NCBI RefSeq assembly: GCF_937871615.1
Contig: NZ_CALMPA010000016.1
Coordinates: forward strand, 1 to 61,275
DNA from: an uncultured Sphingomonas sp.
GTDB lineage: Bacteria > Pseudomonadota > Alphaproteobacteria > Sphingomonadales > Sphingomonadaceae
Direction of reading: 5' to 3'
Length of the DNA stretch: 61,275 nucleotides
A program made the position numbers and the translations under genes. Below, piece by piece: positions 1-12,348 of the stretch; position 1 is the stretch's first letter, and every line of letters begins with the position of its first letter. The notes below the pieces were generated by a model that was not told where the DNA came from, searched no databases, and saw only the letters and a program-made list of their open reading frames with translations.

Positions 1-679
1 GCGCCGCGCGCACCGCGACGCGGACGACGCCCGGCGAAAGCGCGCCGCCGCGTACCCCGCGAAACAGCGGCGCCGCGCGGTCGCGCGGCCATGGGCACGC
101 CGCGAGATAGCGCTCGATCGCCTCGCGCACCCGTGGCAGCAGCGGCACGATCCGCGCCTTGTCGCGCTTGCCGGTGACGACCAGCGTTTCGCCGAGCGGG
201 ATCGCGGCACCAGTGAGCGCGATCGCCTCGCCGATGCGCAGCCCCGCGCCATAGAGCAGCAGCAGCACCGCCCAGTCGCGCAGGCCCACCCATGGCAGCC
301 GCGCGCCTTCGCCGACCTCCTCCGCCAGCGCGACCGCCTCGTCCGGCGCGATCGGGCGCGGCACGCCTTTCCTGACGCGCGGACCCTTCAGGCGCGGTGC
401 GGCGCCGGCGCCATTGGCGAACTCCAGAAAGCCGCGCACCGCAGAAAGCTCCCGCGCGGTGGAATTGGCGGACAGCCCATCGGCGTGGCGATGCGCGAGA
501 TAGGCGCGCAGATCGACCGCGCTCACCCGCGCAAGAGCGCCGCGATCGACCGGCCCGCCCCAATGCCGCGCGAGGAACACGAGCAGGCGGTTCGCGGTCG
601 CTTCATAAGCGCGCACGGTATGCACCGAGCGGCGACGATCGCGGCGCAGATGCGCGCCATATTCAGCCGCCGCGTTCAT
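1..679 (-). CDS. xerC: Tyrosine recombinase XerC (C-terminus cut off by window edge)
   Basis: Site-specific recombinase that, with XerD, resolves chromosome dimers at dif. About 226 N-terminal codons are visible; the C-terminus lies beyond base 1. The translated start (MNAAAEYGAHLRRDRRRS then VHTVRAYEAT) is the SAM-like core-binding domain. The catalytic domain begins with LLLLYGAGLRIGEA, which carries the first catalytic arginine, and GKRDKARIVPL, which carries the beta-hairpin lysine. The HxxR and tyrosine motifs would fall outside the window. The first ATG lies at 679, but family members usually have about ten more residues before the conserved serine, so an upstream alternative start is possible. 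It is divergent from priA across a long gap. Family assignment is secure; XerC rather than XerD is inferred from proximity to priA. Confidence 0.85.
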   Translation of the reverse strand, partial: MNAAAEYGAHLRRDRRRSVHTVRAYEATANRLLVFLARHWGGPVDRGALARVSAVDLRAYLAHRHADGLSANSTARELSAVRGFLEFANGAGAAPRLKGPRVRKGVPRPIAPDEAVALAEEVGEGARLPWVGLRDWAVLLLLYGAGLRIGEAIALTGAAIPLGETLVVTGKRDKARIVPLLPRVREAIERYLAACPWPRDRAAPLFRGVRGGALSPGVVRVAVRAA

Positions 680-1313
680 GCGCCGCGCCGCCGTCGGCTG
701 GCGGCGGTGGAGCGGATCGCGCGCCGCCGCGCTCCCGTCGGATCGGCGACGCGGATCGAGGCGTGGCGCATCCGCGTGCCGCCGCCCCCCGGCAACCCGC
801 ACGGACCGCCGGGAAACGCGCTGGCCCGGCGCCGATCCGCGCGCACGCGAACCGCGCCCGCATTGCAATTGCCGCAAGCGCGCCGCGTCACCCCCGGCAG
901 CCACGCCGCGATGGGCGCGTGCGCGCGATGGAGAGAGCTGCCGAACTGGTGCCGCGCGGTCATGAGATGCCTTTTGTCGCGCAATTGCCGCAAGCGAGCC
1001 GCGCCGCGCCCGGCAGCCGCACCGCGACGGGAGCGCGCGCGCTGGGTAAAGCCGCCGAACTGGTGCTGCGCCGTCATGGGGTGCCTTTTGCCGCAAACCC
1101 GTATCCGGGCGCAAATCCGATCAGGACAGGATCGTGATCGCGCGGATCGGCATTTTCCGCGTGGCCGCCGCGAGGGGGCTTGTGGCGCTCTGCGGCGTCG
1201 CCGCACCCGTCACGCCACATCGACAACGCTCCCTTTGACCGCACAACCCGCAACGCCGCGAGCCGCGAGCCGCGGCGTTGCCCTGATCGCGTTTGGACCC
1301 TAGGCCGGAGGCG
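680..1313. other. 634-bp gap between xerC and priA
   Basis: No convincing protein gene was found on either strand. Open frames here exist only because the region is extremely GC-rich, and they have alanine/arginine-dominated composition unlike the neighbours. The main content is the imperfect tandem duplication described separately at 865-1094. The gap should also hold the divergent promoters of xerC and priA, but no clear -35/-10 pair was recognised. Confidence 0.6.
865..1094. repeat. Imperfect tandem duplication, two copies of about 115 bp
   Basis: Copy 1 (865-980) and copy 2 (981-1094) both begin GCAATTGCCGCAAGCG and both end TGCCTTTTG(T/C)CGC. Shared internal blocks are CGGCAG, GCCGAACTGGTGC and GTCATG. 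The copies differ by scattered substitutions and a 2-bp length change. The period of 116 bp is not a coding artefact of an obvious gene. The minus strand reads MTAQHQFGG and MTARHQFGS at equivalent points of the two copies, but no gene context supports translation. Confidence 0.8.
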
Positions 1314-3482
1314 ATGTCCCGTGCCCGCGTCCTGGTGCTCAATGCCGCGCTTGGCCCGCTCGATTATCGCATCCCGCACGGGATGGCGGTGGAGCCGGGG
1401 TCGATCGTCGTCGCGCCATTGGGGCCGCGCCAGTTGGTCGGCGTGGTGTGGGAGCCGGAGCGGATGCCCGCCGACGCCGAGGTGGGGGACAATCGGCTGC
1501 GCAACCTGATCGCGGTGGCCGATGCCCCGCCGCTCGGCGCGCCGCTGCGCCGGCTGATCGAATGGACGGCGGATTATTATCTCGCGGCGCCCGCATCGGT
1601 GGTGCGCATGGCGCTATCCTCCACCGCCGCGCTTGAGGGCCAGAAGCTGATCGTCGAATATCGCGCGACCGGCCATGTTCCCGATCGGCTCACCCCGCAG
1701 CGCGCGCAGGCGCTGGAGCGGATCGGCGAGCGGCAGGGGCTGATCCGCGAACTGGCGGCGATCGCCGACGTATCGGACGCGGTGATTCGCGGGCTGGTGA
1801 AGGCAGGCGCGCTGCACGGCGTAGAGGTGGATATCGACAGCCCCTATCCGCTGCCCGACGCGGATCACGCGCCGCCCGCGCTATCCGGCGAGCAGCAGGC
1901 GGCGGCGGATGCTTTGGTGGCGGACGTGCGCGCGCGCGCCTTCCACCCCACGCTGCTCGACGGGGTGACCGGATCGGGCAAGACCGAGGTGTATTTCGAG
2001 GGTATCGCGGCGGCGATCCGCGAGGGGCGGCAATGCCTTGTCCTGCTGCCCGAGATCGCGCTGACCGAGCCGTTCCTCAAACGCTTCCGCGATCGTTTCG
2101 GCTGCGAGCCGGTGGCGTGGCATTCGGGCTTGCGCTCCTCGCAGCGCCGCCGCGCGTGGCGCGCGATCGCCAGCGGCCAGGCGCTGGTGACGGTGGGCGC
2201 GCGATCGGCGCTGTTCCTGCCTTATGCCAATCTCGGGCTGATCGTGGTGGATGAGGCGCACGAGACGAGCTTCAAGCAGGAAGACGGGGTGCATTATCAC
2301 GCGCGCGACGTGGCGGTGATGCGCGGGAAGTTCGAGGGCTGCCCGGTGATCCTCGCCTCCGCCACCCCGGCGATCGAGACGCGCCAGCAGGTGGCATTGG
2401 GCAATTACGCCGAACTGAAGCTGCCGGGCCGCTATGGCGTGGCGGAGCTGCCGACGATCACCGCGCTAGACCTTTTGGAGCACAAGCCCGATCGCGGGCG
2501 CTGGCTCGCCCCGCCGCTGGTGAGCGCGCTGGCCGAGACGCTGGAACGGGGCGAGCAGAGCCTGCTGTTCCTCAACCGGCGCGGCTATGCCCCGCTGACC
2601 TTGTGCCGGACGTGCGGGCATCGCTTCCAATGCCCCAATTGCACGGCGTGGATGGTGGAGCATCGGCTGACGCGGCGGCTCGCCTGCCATCATTGCGGGC
2701 ATATCGAGCCGGTGCCGCGCGTCTGCCCCGAATGCAAGGAGGAGGACACGCTCGTCGCTTGCGGCCCCGGCGTGGAGCGGATCGCCGATGAGGTGGGCGC
2801 GCTGTTCCCGCAGGCGCGGGTGGCGGTGGTCACGTCGGACACGATCTGGTCCCCGGCCAAGGCGGCGGAGTTCGTGCACAGGATGGAGGCGGGCGATATC
2901 GACATCGTCGTCGGCACCCAGCTTGTCACCAAGGGCTATCACTTCCCCAATCTCACGCTCGTGGGGGTGGTGGATGCCGATCTCGGGCTGGAGGGGGGCG
3001 ATCTGCGCGCGTCCGAACGCACCTTCCAGCAGATCCGCCAGGTATCGGGGCGCGCCGGGCGCGGGGAGAAGCCGGGCCATGTCTATATCCAGACGCACAG
3101 CCCCAGGGCGGAGGTGATGCAGGCGCTGGTGACGGGCGACGCGGACGCATTCTACGCGGCGGAAACCGAATCGCGGCGCGAGGCGGGCGCGCCACCGTTC
3201 GGGCGCTATGCCGCGATCGTCATATCGAGCGAGGATCAGGCGGCCGCGCACGAGATCGCGCGACTGATCGGCCGCTCGGCGCCCGAGGTGGAGGGGATGC
3301 ACGTCTATGGCCCCGCGCCCGCGCCGCTGGCGATGCTGCGCGGGCGGCACCGTTACCGGCTATTGGTCCATGCGCGGCGGACGCTCGACGTGCAGGATGT
3401 GATCCGCGACTGGCTCGGCGCGCTCGACTGGCCCGCGAAGGTGCGCGTCGCGGTGGATGTGGACCCGTATAGCTTTCTTTAG
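1314..3482 (+). CDS. priA: Primosomal replication restart helicase PriA
   Basis: DNA helicase that reloads the replisome at collapsed forks (replication restart, cytoplasm). The 722-residue protein has an N-terminal 3'-DNA-binding domain, Walker A GVTGSGKT (about 217-224), Walker B/DEAH (about 313-316), and eight cysteines (431, 434, 440, 443, 458, 461, 471, 474) forming the two zinc sites inserted in the helicase core. It ends with the conserved C-terminal domain. An in-frame TTG at 1293 would add 7 residues, but the ATG at 1314 has a GGAG box just upstream and starts at the usual family position. The stop overlaps the stop of the convergent glycosyltransferase gene by 4 bp. Length and motifs are complete. 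Confidence 0.97.
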   Translation: MSRARVLVLNAALGPLDYRIPHGMAVEPGSIVVAPLGPRQLVGVVWEPERMPADAEVGDNRLRNLIAVADAPPLGAPLRRLIEWTADYYLAAPASVVRMALSSTAALEGQKLIVEYRATGHVPDRLTPQRAQALERIGERQGLIRELAAIADVSDAVIRGLVKAGALHGVEVDIDSPYPLPDADHAPPALSGEQQAAADALVADVRARAFHPTLLDGVTGSGKTEVYFEGIAAAIREGRQCLVLLPEIALTEPFLKRFRDRFGCEPVAWHSGLRSSQRRRAWRAIASGQALVTVGARSALFLPYANLGLIVVDEAHETSFKQEDGVHYHARDVAVMRGKFEGCPVILASATPAIETRQQVALGNYAELKLPGRYGVAELPTITALDLLEHKPDRGRWLAPPLVSALAETLERGEQSLLFLNRRGYAPLTLCRTCGHRFQCPNCTAWMVEHRLTRRLACHHCGHIEPVPRVCPECKEEDTLVACGPGVERIADEVGALFPQARVAVVTSDTIWSPAKAAEFVHRMEAGDIDIVVGTQLVTKGYHFPNLTLVGVVDADLGLEGGDLRASERTFQQIRQVSGRAGRGEKPGHVYIQTHSPRAEVMQALVTGDADAFYAAETESRREAGAPPFGRYAAIVISSEDQAAAHEIARLIGRSAPEVEGMHVYGPAPAPLAMLRGRHRYRLLVHARRTLDVQDVIRDWLGALDWPAKVRVAVDVDPYSFL

Positions 3483-4963
3483 GTGGCGCGTTGCCAGACG
3501 ACGACATCGACCCGCTGCCCGCCATAGAGGCGGATGTTGCGCGCCGCGATCGGGCGATAATCGCGTAGCGCGGCGTTCAGGATCAGATCGTTCGGCGTCG
3601 CCGCCCCGCCACGTCGCAGATCGGGCACCGAGACGATCACCGATGGGCGATGCGACAGGGTTTGCCGCAGGATATCGGCCATTGGCCGTTCGAGCGCGCC
3701 GTCTTCCTCCGGCTCGGTGAAATGGCCGGGGAAAACATATCGCCCCGGCAGACACGCGTTGCTGAGATGATAGAGGATCGTCGGCCCTTCATAGACGAAC
3801 AGGCAGCCCGTTCGCACCGACGCCGGCAGCGCCTTCGCCAGCGCGGCGATATCCGCCTTGTCGCGCCGCGCCCCGGCGCCGGTGTTGAGGCCGTACCAGC
3901 CGATCACCGCAAAGAGCAGCGCGAACGCCGGCACCGCCACCCAGCGCCGGCGGAAGCCATAAGCGGCGAGCAGCGCGAGCGGCGTGACCAGCGGCAGCGC
4001 ATAATGTTCGTAGCAACGCCCGATCGCGACGAACGACAGAAAGCCCGCCGCGAGCCATGCGGTCAACACATCCCGGCGCGGCCTGGCGATGCCGCGCCAT
4101 TCGGCGGCGGCGGGCAGGATGACCGGCGACAACAGGAGCAGCATGGCGATCATCCGCCCAAAGCTGTCGATGTTCGTCCCGCCCGTGCGCAGGAAGGCGG
4201 AGCGGAAGTTGGCGAAGACGAATGCATCCCAGCCGCCGTTGACGAGATAGGGGAGCGCGGTCAGCGCGGTGGGGGCGAGCCCGAGCGCGAGGTAAATCGC
4301 CGCCCGCCGTGCCCGCTGCGCCATGGCTAGGCCACGCCGGCGGTCATCGCTCACCAGCAACAGGCCGAACGCGCAGCTTTCGAATACGGCGCTGGTCTTG
4401 ATCGTCAGCGCGACGCCGCACAGCAACATCGCCGCCAGCGCGCCCGCGTCGATGCCGGGCGCGCCGCGCGGGCGCTCCATCGCGCGGATGACACAGGCAC
4501 CGGCGATCGCGGTCAGCAGGTCATAAAAGATCGGTGCCTCGCCGAAGCCCACGCCGAACAGCGCACCGTAAACGACGATGACGAGGCCGCTGGCGAGCGC
4601 GGCATGGAGCGGGAGCGTGCGCGCGGTGATCCGCGCGACGACGATGCCGGTGAGGGCGAGAAACGCCAGCGCGACGATCTGATAGGCGAGGATGCCATCG
4701 CCCGGCAGCGCGCGGATCGCGGCGTAGAGATAGAACAGCCCGGCGGGCTTGCGATCCCAGATATCGACATAGGGCATCGCCCCGGACCACATGCGATCGC
4801 CGACGAGCAGGTAGAATTGGTCGTCGAGCCCGGCGATCGGATTGCCGAGCTGGGCGAGGCGCATCAGCAGCGTCGCGGCGATGATGCACAGGAAAGCGAT
4901 GATCGGGAGCGGGGCGATCGGCCATTTGCGCGATCGCGGCGCGGCGCCGGCGGGGCCGGTCAT
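3479..4963 (-). CDS. GT39-like polytopic membrane glycosyltransferase
   Basis: A 494-residue integral membrane protein with about ten hydrophobic segments. After the first membrane helix comes an acidic loop motif, LDDQFYLLVGDRMWSG, followed by VDIWDRKPAGLFY. This pattern is typical of the PMT/ArnT (GT39) superfamily, which transfers sugars from polyprenyl-phosphate carriers to lipids or proteins at the periplasmic face. The soluble C-terminal part (about 380-494) contains isolated conserved-looking patches (PTILYHLSNACLPGRYVFPG). Substrate cannot be deduced. It is transcribed in the same direction as the atp operon, 74 bp beyond atpC, and is convergent with priA with a 4-bp overlap of stop codons. 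Confidence 0.8.
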   Translation of the reverse strand: MTGPAGAAPRSRKWPIAPLPIIAFLCIIAATLLMRLAQLGNPIAGLDDQFYLLVGDRMWSGAMPYVDIWDRKPAGLFYLYAAIRALPGDGILAYQIVALAFLALTGIVVARITARTLPLHAALASGLVIVVYGALFGVGFGEAPIFYDLLTAIAGACVIRAMERPRGAPGIDAGALAAMLLCGVALTIKTSAVFESCAFGLLLVSDDRRRGLAMAQRARRAAIYLALGLAPTALTALPYLVNGGWDAFVFANFRSAFLRTGGTNIDSFGRMIAMLLLLSPVILPAAAEWRGIARPRRDVLTAWLAAGFLSFVAIGRCYEHYALPLVTPLALLAAYGFRRRWVAVPAFALLFAVIGWYGLNTGAGARRDKADIAALAKALPASVRTGCLFVYEGPTILYHLSNACLPGRYVFPGHFTEPEEDGALERPMADILRQTLSHRPSVIVSVPDLRRGGAATPNDLILNAALRDYRPIAARNIRLYGGQRVDVVVWQRAT

Positions 4964-5037
4964 ATCTGTAAAGCCGCGGCACTCATCGGCCGCAGCTCTA
5001 CGGGCAGGTTGGTTAATGCAAGGCTAAGCGCGCGGGA

Positions 5038-5289
5038 TCACCCCGCGTGTTCGGCCAGCACCGTCAGGCCCTTGGCGTTCACTTCCGCGAAGCCGCCGCG
5101 GATGGTGATCGCCTCGGGCGCGCCGCCGGCGGTGCGCTGGACGAGCAATTCGCCGTCGCGGATCGTCGACATCAGCGGCGCATGGCCTTCCAGCACCGCG
5201 AAATCGCCCTGGGAGCCGGGAACGGTGACCATATGGACCGACTCGGAACGGATGAGGCGTTCGGGCGTGACGAGTTCGAAATGCAGCAT
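5038..5289 (-). CDS. atpC: ATP synthase F1 epsilon subunit (short form)
   Basis: Central-stalk epsilon subunit of the F1 ATPase. The 83 residues comprise only the N-terminal beta-sandwich ([36 protein letters not shown]). The C-terminal helical hairpin that inhibits ATP hydrolysis in E. coli is absent, a form known in several alphaproteobacteria, where a separate zeta inhibitor can do that work. It is the last gene of the atpHAGDC operon, 57 bp after atpD with a strong hairpin in the gap. Confidence 0.96.
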   Translation of the reverse strand: MLHFELVTPERLIRSESVHMVTVPGSQGDFAVLEGHAPLMSTIRDGELLVQRTAGGAPEAITIRGGFAEVNAKGLTVLAEHAG

Positions 5290-5303
5290 CTTGTCTTCCT
5301 CAA

Positions 5304-5328
5304 CCCCTCCCCGTTCAAAGGGGAGGGG
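5304..5328. repeat. Intercistronic hairpin between atpD and atpC
   Basis: Perfect 9-bp inverted repeat, CCCCTCCCC and GGGGAGGGG, separated by GTTCAAA. It sits in the 57-bp gap between atpD and atpC. There is no T-run on either side, so it is more likely an mRNA-stability, processing or attenuation element than a full terminator, since atpC is essential. It may also be a dispersed extragenic palindrome. Confidence 0.75.
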
Positions 5329-5346
5329 ATGGATAGGCGCCGGGGC

Positions 5347-6843
<1,497 letters not shown>

Positions 6844-7722
6844 TTAGAGCGCTTCAGCGCCGGAGATGATTTCCACCAGCTCGGTCGTGATCGCGGCCTG
6901 GCGGGTGCGGTTATACTGGATCGAGAGGCGGTTAATCATGTCACCCGCGTTGCGCGTGGCATTGTCCATCGCGTTCATGCGGCTGCCCTGTTCGGACGCG
7001 CCATTTTCCAGAATCGCGCGGAACACCTGGATCGCCACGTTGCGCGGCAGAAGCTCGGCGAGGATCGCTTCCTCATCGGGCTCGTAGGTGACCGCGGCGC
7101 CGCCGTCATTGGCGGTCTCGACGCTCGATGGCACGGCGACCGGGATGATCTGCATCCCCGTCGGGATCTGCACCAGCGCGGACTGGAACTTGGCGTAGAA
7201 CAGATGCGCGACATCGAATTCGCCCGCGTCGAACCGCGCGATCAGATCGTCGGCGATCTCGCGCGCCTGTTCGAAGCCGAGCGTCTTGTGATGCCCAAGC
7301 TCGAAATCGACCGCGATATCCTTGGGATAGAAGCGGCGCAGCACGCGGCCCTTCTTGCCCGCGAGATAGAAGCGCACGGACTTGCCCTGCGCGATCAGTT
7401 CCTCCGCCTTGCGGCGCGCGGCGCGGACGATGTTGGTGTTGAACGCGCCGGCGAGGCCACGCTCGGACGTGGCGACGACGATCAGATGGACCTGATCCTT
7501 GCCGGTGCCCGCGAGCAGCCGGGGCGAGCTTTCGCTCACCGTCACCTTGCTGGCGAGGCTCGCCATCACCGCCTCCAGCCGCTCGGCATAGGGGCGGCCG
7601 GCGATGGCGGCCTCCTGCGCGCGACGCAGCTTGGCGGCGGCGACCATCTTCATCGCCTTGGTGATCTTCTGCGTCGACTTCACCGAGCCGATGCGGATCT
7701 TGAGGGCCTTGAGACTAGCCAT
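6844..7722 (-). CDS. atpG: ATP synthase F1 gamma subunit
   Basis: Rotor shaft of F1, coupling proton-driven c-ring rotation to catalysis in alpha3beta3. The 292 residues begin with the conserved N-terminal helix (MASLKALKIRIGSVKSTQKI then TKAMKMVAAAKLRRAQ) and end with the conserved C-terminal helix (NRTRQAAITTELVEIISGAEAL), the two ends that form the coiled coil. Middle Rossmann-like domain starts with LIVVATSERGLAGAFN. Third gene of the operon, separated from atpA by 72 bp containing two hairpins. Confidence 0.98.
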   Translation of the reverse strand: MASLKALKIRIGSVKSTQKITKAMKMVAAAKLRRAQEAAIAGRPYAERLEAVMASLASKVTVSESSPRLLAGTGKDQVHLIVVATSERGLAGAFNTNIVRAARRKAEELIAQGKSVRFYLAGKKGRVLRRFYPKDIAVDFELGHHKTLGFEQAREIADDLIARFDAGEFDVAHLFYAKFQSALVQIPTGMQIIPVAVPSSVETANDGGAAVTYEPDEEAILAELLPRNVAIQVFRAILENGASEQGSRMNAMDNATRNAGDMINRLSIQYNRTRQAAITTELVEIISGAEAL

Positions 7723-7737
7723 TTCAATCCTTCATGC

Positions 7738-7786
7738 GTCTCCGCCATCGCGGAGACCCAGCCTCAGCTCCCGCTTGCGCGGGAGC
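7738..7786. repeat. Two tandem hairpins between atpA and atpG
   Basis: Two perfect 8-bp inverted repeats with 4-nt loops lie side by side in the 72-bp intercistronic gap. GTCTCCGC/GCGGAGAC occupies 7738-7757 and GCTCCCGC/GCGGGAGC occupies 7767-7786. Neither is followed by a T-run. Placement after atpA (three copies per complex) and before atpG (one copy) suggests mRNA-end stabilisation or partial attenuation that sets subunit ratios; that role is inference. Confidence 0.8.
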
Positions 7787-7794
7787 ACATCGGT

Positions 7795-9898
<2,104 letters not shown>

Positions 9899-10059
9899 GC
9901 GATTCGCTTTCCTCGTCGACACGGGTTGGCCCCGAGCGAACGGATGGCGCGCTTGACGCACCTCGCTTGGGTTGTGGGGGCGCGTAGCAAAGGGGTCGCG
10001 GCGATGCAATGCTTGCGTCATATCGGATGACGAACGACGGATGCGACGGAGAGAGAGCG

Positions 10060-10734
10060 ATGGGCGGATTCACCGGGATGACGATGGACGATGGCGCGGA
10101 AATCGCGGTCTATCGCGCCGAACCGCAGGGGAATCGCCGCGGCGGCATCGTGCTGGTGCAGGAGATTTTCGGCGTTACCGAACATATCCGCGACATGGCC
10201 GACGAATATGCCGCCGATGGCTATGAAGTGCTCGCGCCCGCGCTGTTCGACCGCGAACACCCCGGTTTCGAGGCGGGTTACGACGCCGCCGGGCTGGCCG
10301 AGGGCGTGCGGCTGGCGCGCGAGGCGCATCCGTTCGATCAGTCGCTAGCCGATGTGCAACACTGCGTCGACGCGCTGGCGGCGCGGGGGCCGGTGTTCGT
10401 CGTCGGCTATTGCTATGGCGGGTCGGTCGCCTGGTTCGCCGCGACGCGGATGCGCGGCGTCGCGGGCGCATCGGCCTATTACGGCAGCCTCATCCCCGCT
10501 GCGGCGGACGAGGAACCCAAGGTGCCGGTGGTGCTGCATTTCGGGCGATTCGATTCGGGCATCCCGATGGACGGGGTGGAGAAACTGGCGGCGAAGGCAT
10601 GGCCGAACGCCCAAGTGCATGTTTACGAGGCCGGGCACGGTTTCAATTCGGACCGGCGCAAGGACTATCACGAGCCATCCGCCGATCTGGCGAAGGAGCG
10701 CACGCTGGCGCTGTTCCGCGCCAACGGCGGTTGA
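10060..10734 (+). CDS. Dienelactone hydrolase-family alpha/beta hydrolase
   Basis: A 224-residue cytoplasmic hydrolase of the DLH family, which includes carboxymethylenebutenolidase of the chlorocatechol/beta-ketoadipate routes. The expected Cys-Asp-His triad is visible: Cys118 in GYCYGG, Asp165 in FGRFDSGIP, and His193 in EAGHGF. The VQEIFGV motif near residue 35 is also family-typical. The start ATG at 10060 follows GGAGAGAGAG; an earlier in-frame ATG at 10009 has no such site. No aromatic-degradation genes are nearby, so the true substrate is unknown. Transcribed away from atpH and converging on the next gene. Confidence 0.9.
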   Translation: MGGFTGMTMDDGAEIAVYRAEPQGNRRGGIVLVQEIFGVTEHIRDMADEYAADGYEVLAPALFDREHPGFEAGYDAAGLAEGVRLAREAHPFDQSLADVQHCVDALAARGPVFVVGYCYGGSVAWFAATRMRGVAGASAYYGSLIPAAADEEPKVPVVLHFGRFDSGIPMDGVEKLAAKAWPNAQVHVYEAGHGFNSDRRKDYHEPSADLAKERTLALFRANGG

Positions 10735-10749
10735 GCGGGCGTCAGTGCG

Positions 10750-12288
10750 CTATTTGGGCGAGGTGCCGCTGCCCGTGTCGTTCAGCACCGGCGCACCCTC
10801 CGCCGCGGCGAGCACGGCATTGCCCTTCAGCCCGGCATCGAGCGCGGCGAGCATCCGTGCCGCCGGATTATCCCCCTTGGCATGGGGATCATAAGCGAGC
10901 GGGCGGAGCAGCGCGCGCGCCCAATCCTCCTCGCCGGCCTGGACGCGCGCGACAGCGGCGGCATAGCGCACGTCATCGTCCTGCGGCGTCAGCTCCTGCG
11001 CGCGATAGAGGCCGGTGAAGGCCGATTTGACCGGCGGCACGCCTTGCGCGGCGAAGCTTTTCCAGAATTCCCATAACGGCTCGGCATTATTGGGATCGAG
11101 CCGGTTGGCGGCGATGATCGTGCTGCGCGCGGCCTGCCACGCGGCGGGATCGTGCACCTTGTCGCGCACCAATTCCCTGATTCGCAACCGCGCCTTGTAA
11201 AGCAGCCCCTGCACCGATTTCGGATCGCGCACGAGCACCAGATCGGCCGCTTTCTGCCCCGCTTCGATCTCGCCCGCGTCATGCGCGATTTCTGCGAACC
11301 AGCCCTGCGCCACGGGATCGTCGGGGAAGCGCGCGGCGATCGGCGCGGCGCGTTCATACAGCGATTTCGCCGTTTTCTGATCGACGCCGTTGGTCGATTC
11401 CATCCGCAGCCGGATCATCGCCGCCTCCCCCGGCAGGAGCGGGCGCAAGGTGACCTGCGGCTCGGCCTTGTCGCGAAAGGGGAGGTACATGCCGGGGATG
11501 CGCCGTCCGCCGAGATAGCCTTCCACCTCGTGATTGAGCGCGCGCAGATCGCCGAACCCCTCCTCCGCCGCCTTCAGCGGGGGGCGGCCCGCGTTCAGCA
11601 ACGCGACATAGCGGGAGAATTGCGCGAACCGCCCCTCGTGGAAGAACAGATAATGCGTCAGCAGCCAGCCGCGCCCGTAGAACGCATCCGCCTGATCCGC
11701 CCATTGCAGCCGCGCCCATGTCGCCGGATCGAGCATCGACTGGACCGGGATCTTGGGCGCGGCGAACAGGCCATAAGCGCGATGCTGCGCCGGGATGCCG
11801 ATCACCGCGCGATCGCTTTCAAGCCGCATGGTCGAGGCGAATTCCGCTACCCCCTCGCTGAACCAGGAGGGGAAGGCGAGCGGGTAGCTCTCGGCGATGA
11901 AGTGATGCGTATATTCGTGGAACAGCACGATGCGCGGGAAATTCGAGCTGCCGTCAAAACCGGCGCTGAAGGCGACCGATCCGCCGACGCGCGCGCGGTA
12001 AAGCCCCGCCGCCGCCGGGTTGCCGGAGAATTTGCGGACATCCGAATCGCGCGTGATGAACACGGTGAGCGGGTTGGAGGCGCTTTCCGCCGTATCGTCC
12101 TTCTTCAGGAAGAAGCGCAGCGACTGATCGAGCCGCTCCAGCGCCACGGCCTGCGCGCGGAGCGATTTCTCGCTGGTGTCGCCATAAAGGATGAAGTGGC
12201 GCGAGCGCGCCTCCATCCATTCCGCCCGCGCGGCGGACGCCCCCATGACGCCGAGCCCGACAAGCGCCAGCACAAGCCGCTTCATCAT
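10750..12288 (-). CDS. Secreted HExxH metallopeptidase-like protein
   Basis: 512 residues with an N-terminal signal peptide (MMKRLVLALVGLGVMGASAA then RAE). A gluzincin-type zinc motif, HEYTH (124-128), is followed 17 residues later by SEGVAEF, which would supply the third ligand glutamate (149). The C-terminal half (about 280-500) is helical and alanine-rich with TPR-like pairs. The arrangement resembles DUF1570-type secreted peptidases. Likely periplasmic; substrate unknown. It stands alone between two convergent or divergent neighbours, 15 bp from the stop of the dienelactone hydrolase gene. Confidence 0.75.
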   Translation of the reverse strand: MMKRLVLALVGLGVMGASAARAEWMEARSRHFILYGDTSEKSLRAQAVALERLDQSLRFFLKKDDTAESASNPLTVFITRDSDVRKFSGNPAAAGLYRARVGGSVAFSAGFDGSSNFPRIVLFHEYTHHFIAESYPLAFPSWFSEGVAEFASTMRLESDRAVIGIPAQHRAYGLFAAPKIPVQSMLDPATWARLQWADQADAFYGRGWLLTHYLFFHEGRFAQFSRYVALLNAGRPPLKAAEEGFGDLRALNHEVEGYLGGRRIPGMYLPFRDKAEPQVTLRPLLPGEAAMIRLRMESTNGVDQKTAKSLYERAAPIAARFPDDPVAQGWFAEIAHDAGEIEAGQKAADLVLVRDPKSVQGLLYKARLRIRELVRDKVHDPAAWQAARSTIIAANRLDPNNAEPLWEFWKSFAAQGVPPVKSAFTGLYRAQELTPQDDDVRYAAAVARVQAGEEDWARALLRPLAYDPHAKGDNPAARMLAALDAGLKGNAVLAAAEGAPVLNDTGSGTSPK

Positions 12289-12348
12289 CGGCTTTCCTCC
12301 CCCGGTTTGGCGCGAGGATAACGCGCGGAACCGCGGAAGGGCAATCGC

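Noticed and set aside
676-1206. 176-codon minus-strand frame containing MTAQHQFGG and MTARHQFGS
   Set aside because: Composition is arginine/alanine-rich, it overlaps only the tandem duplication, and nothing supports translation.
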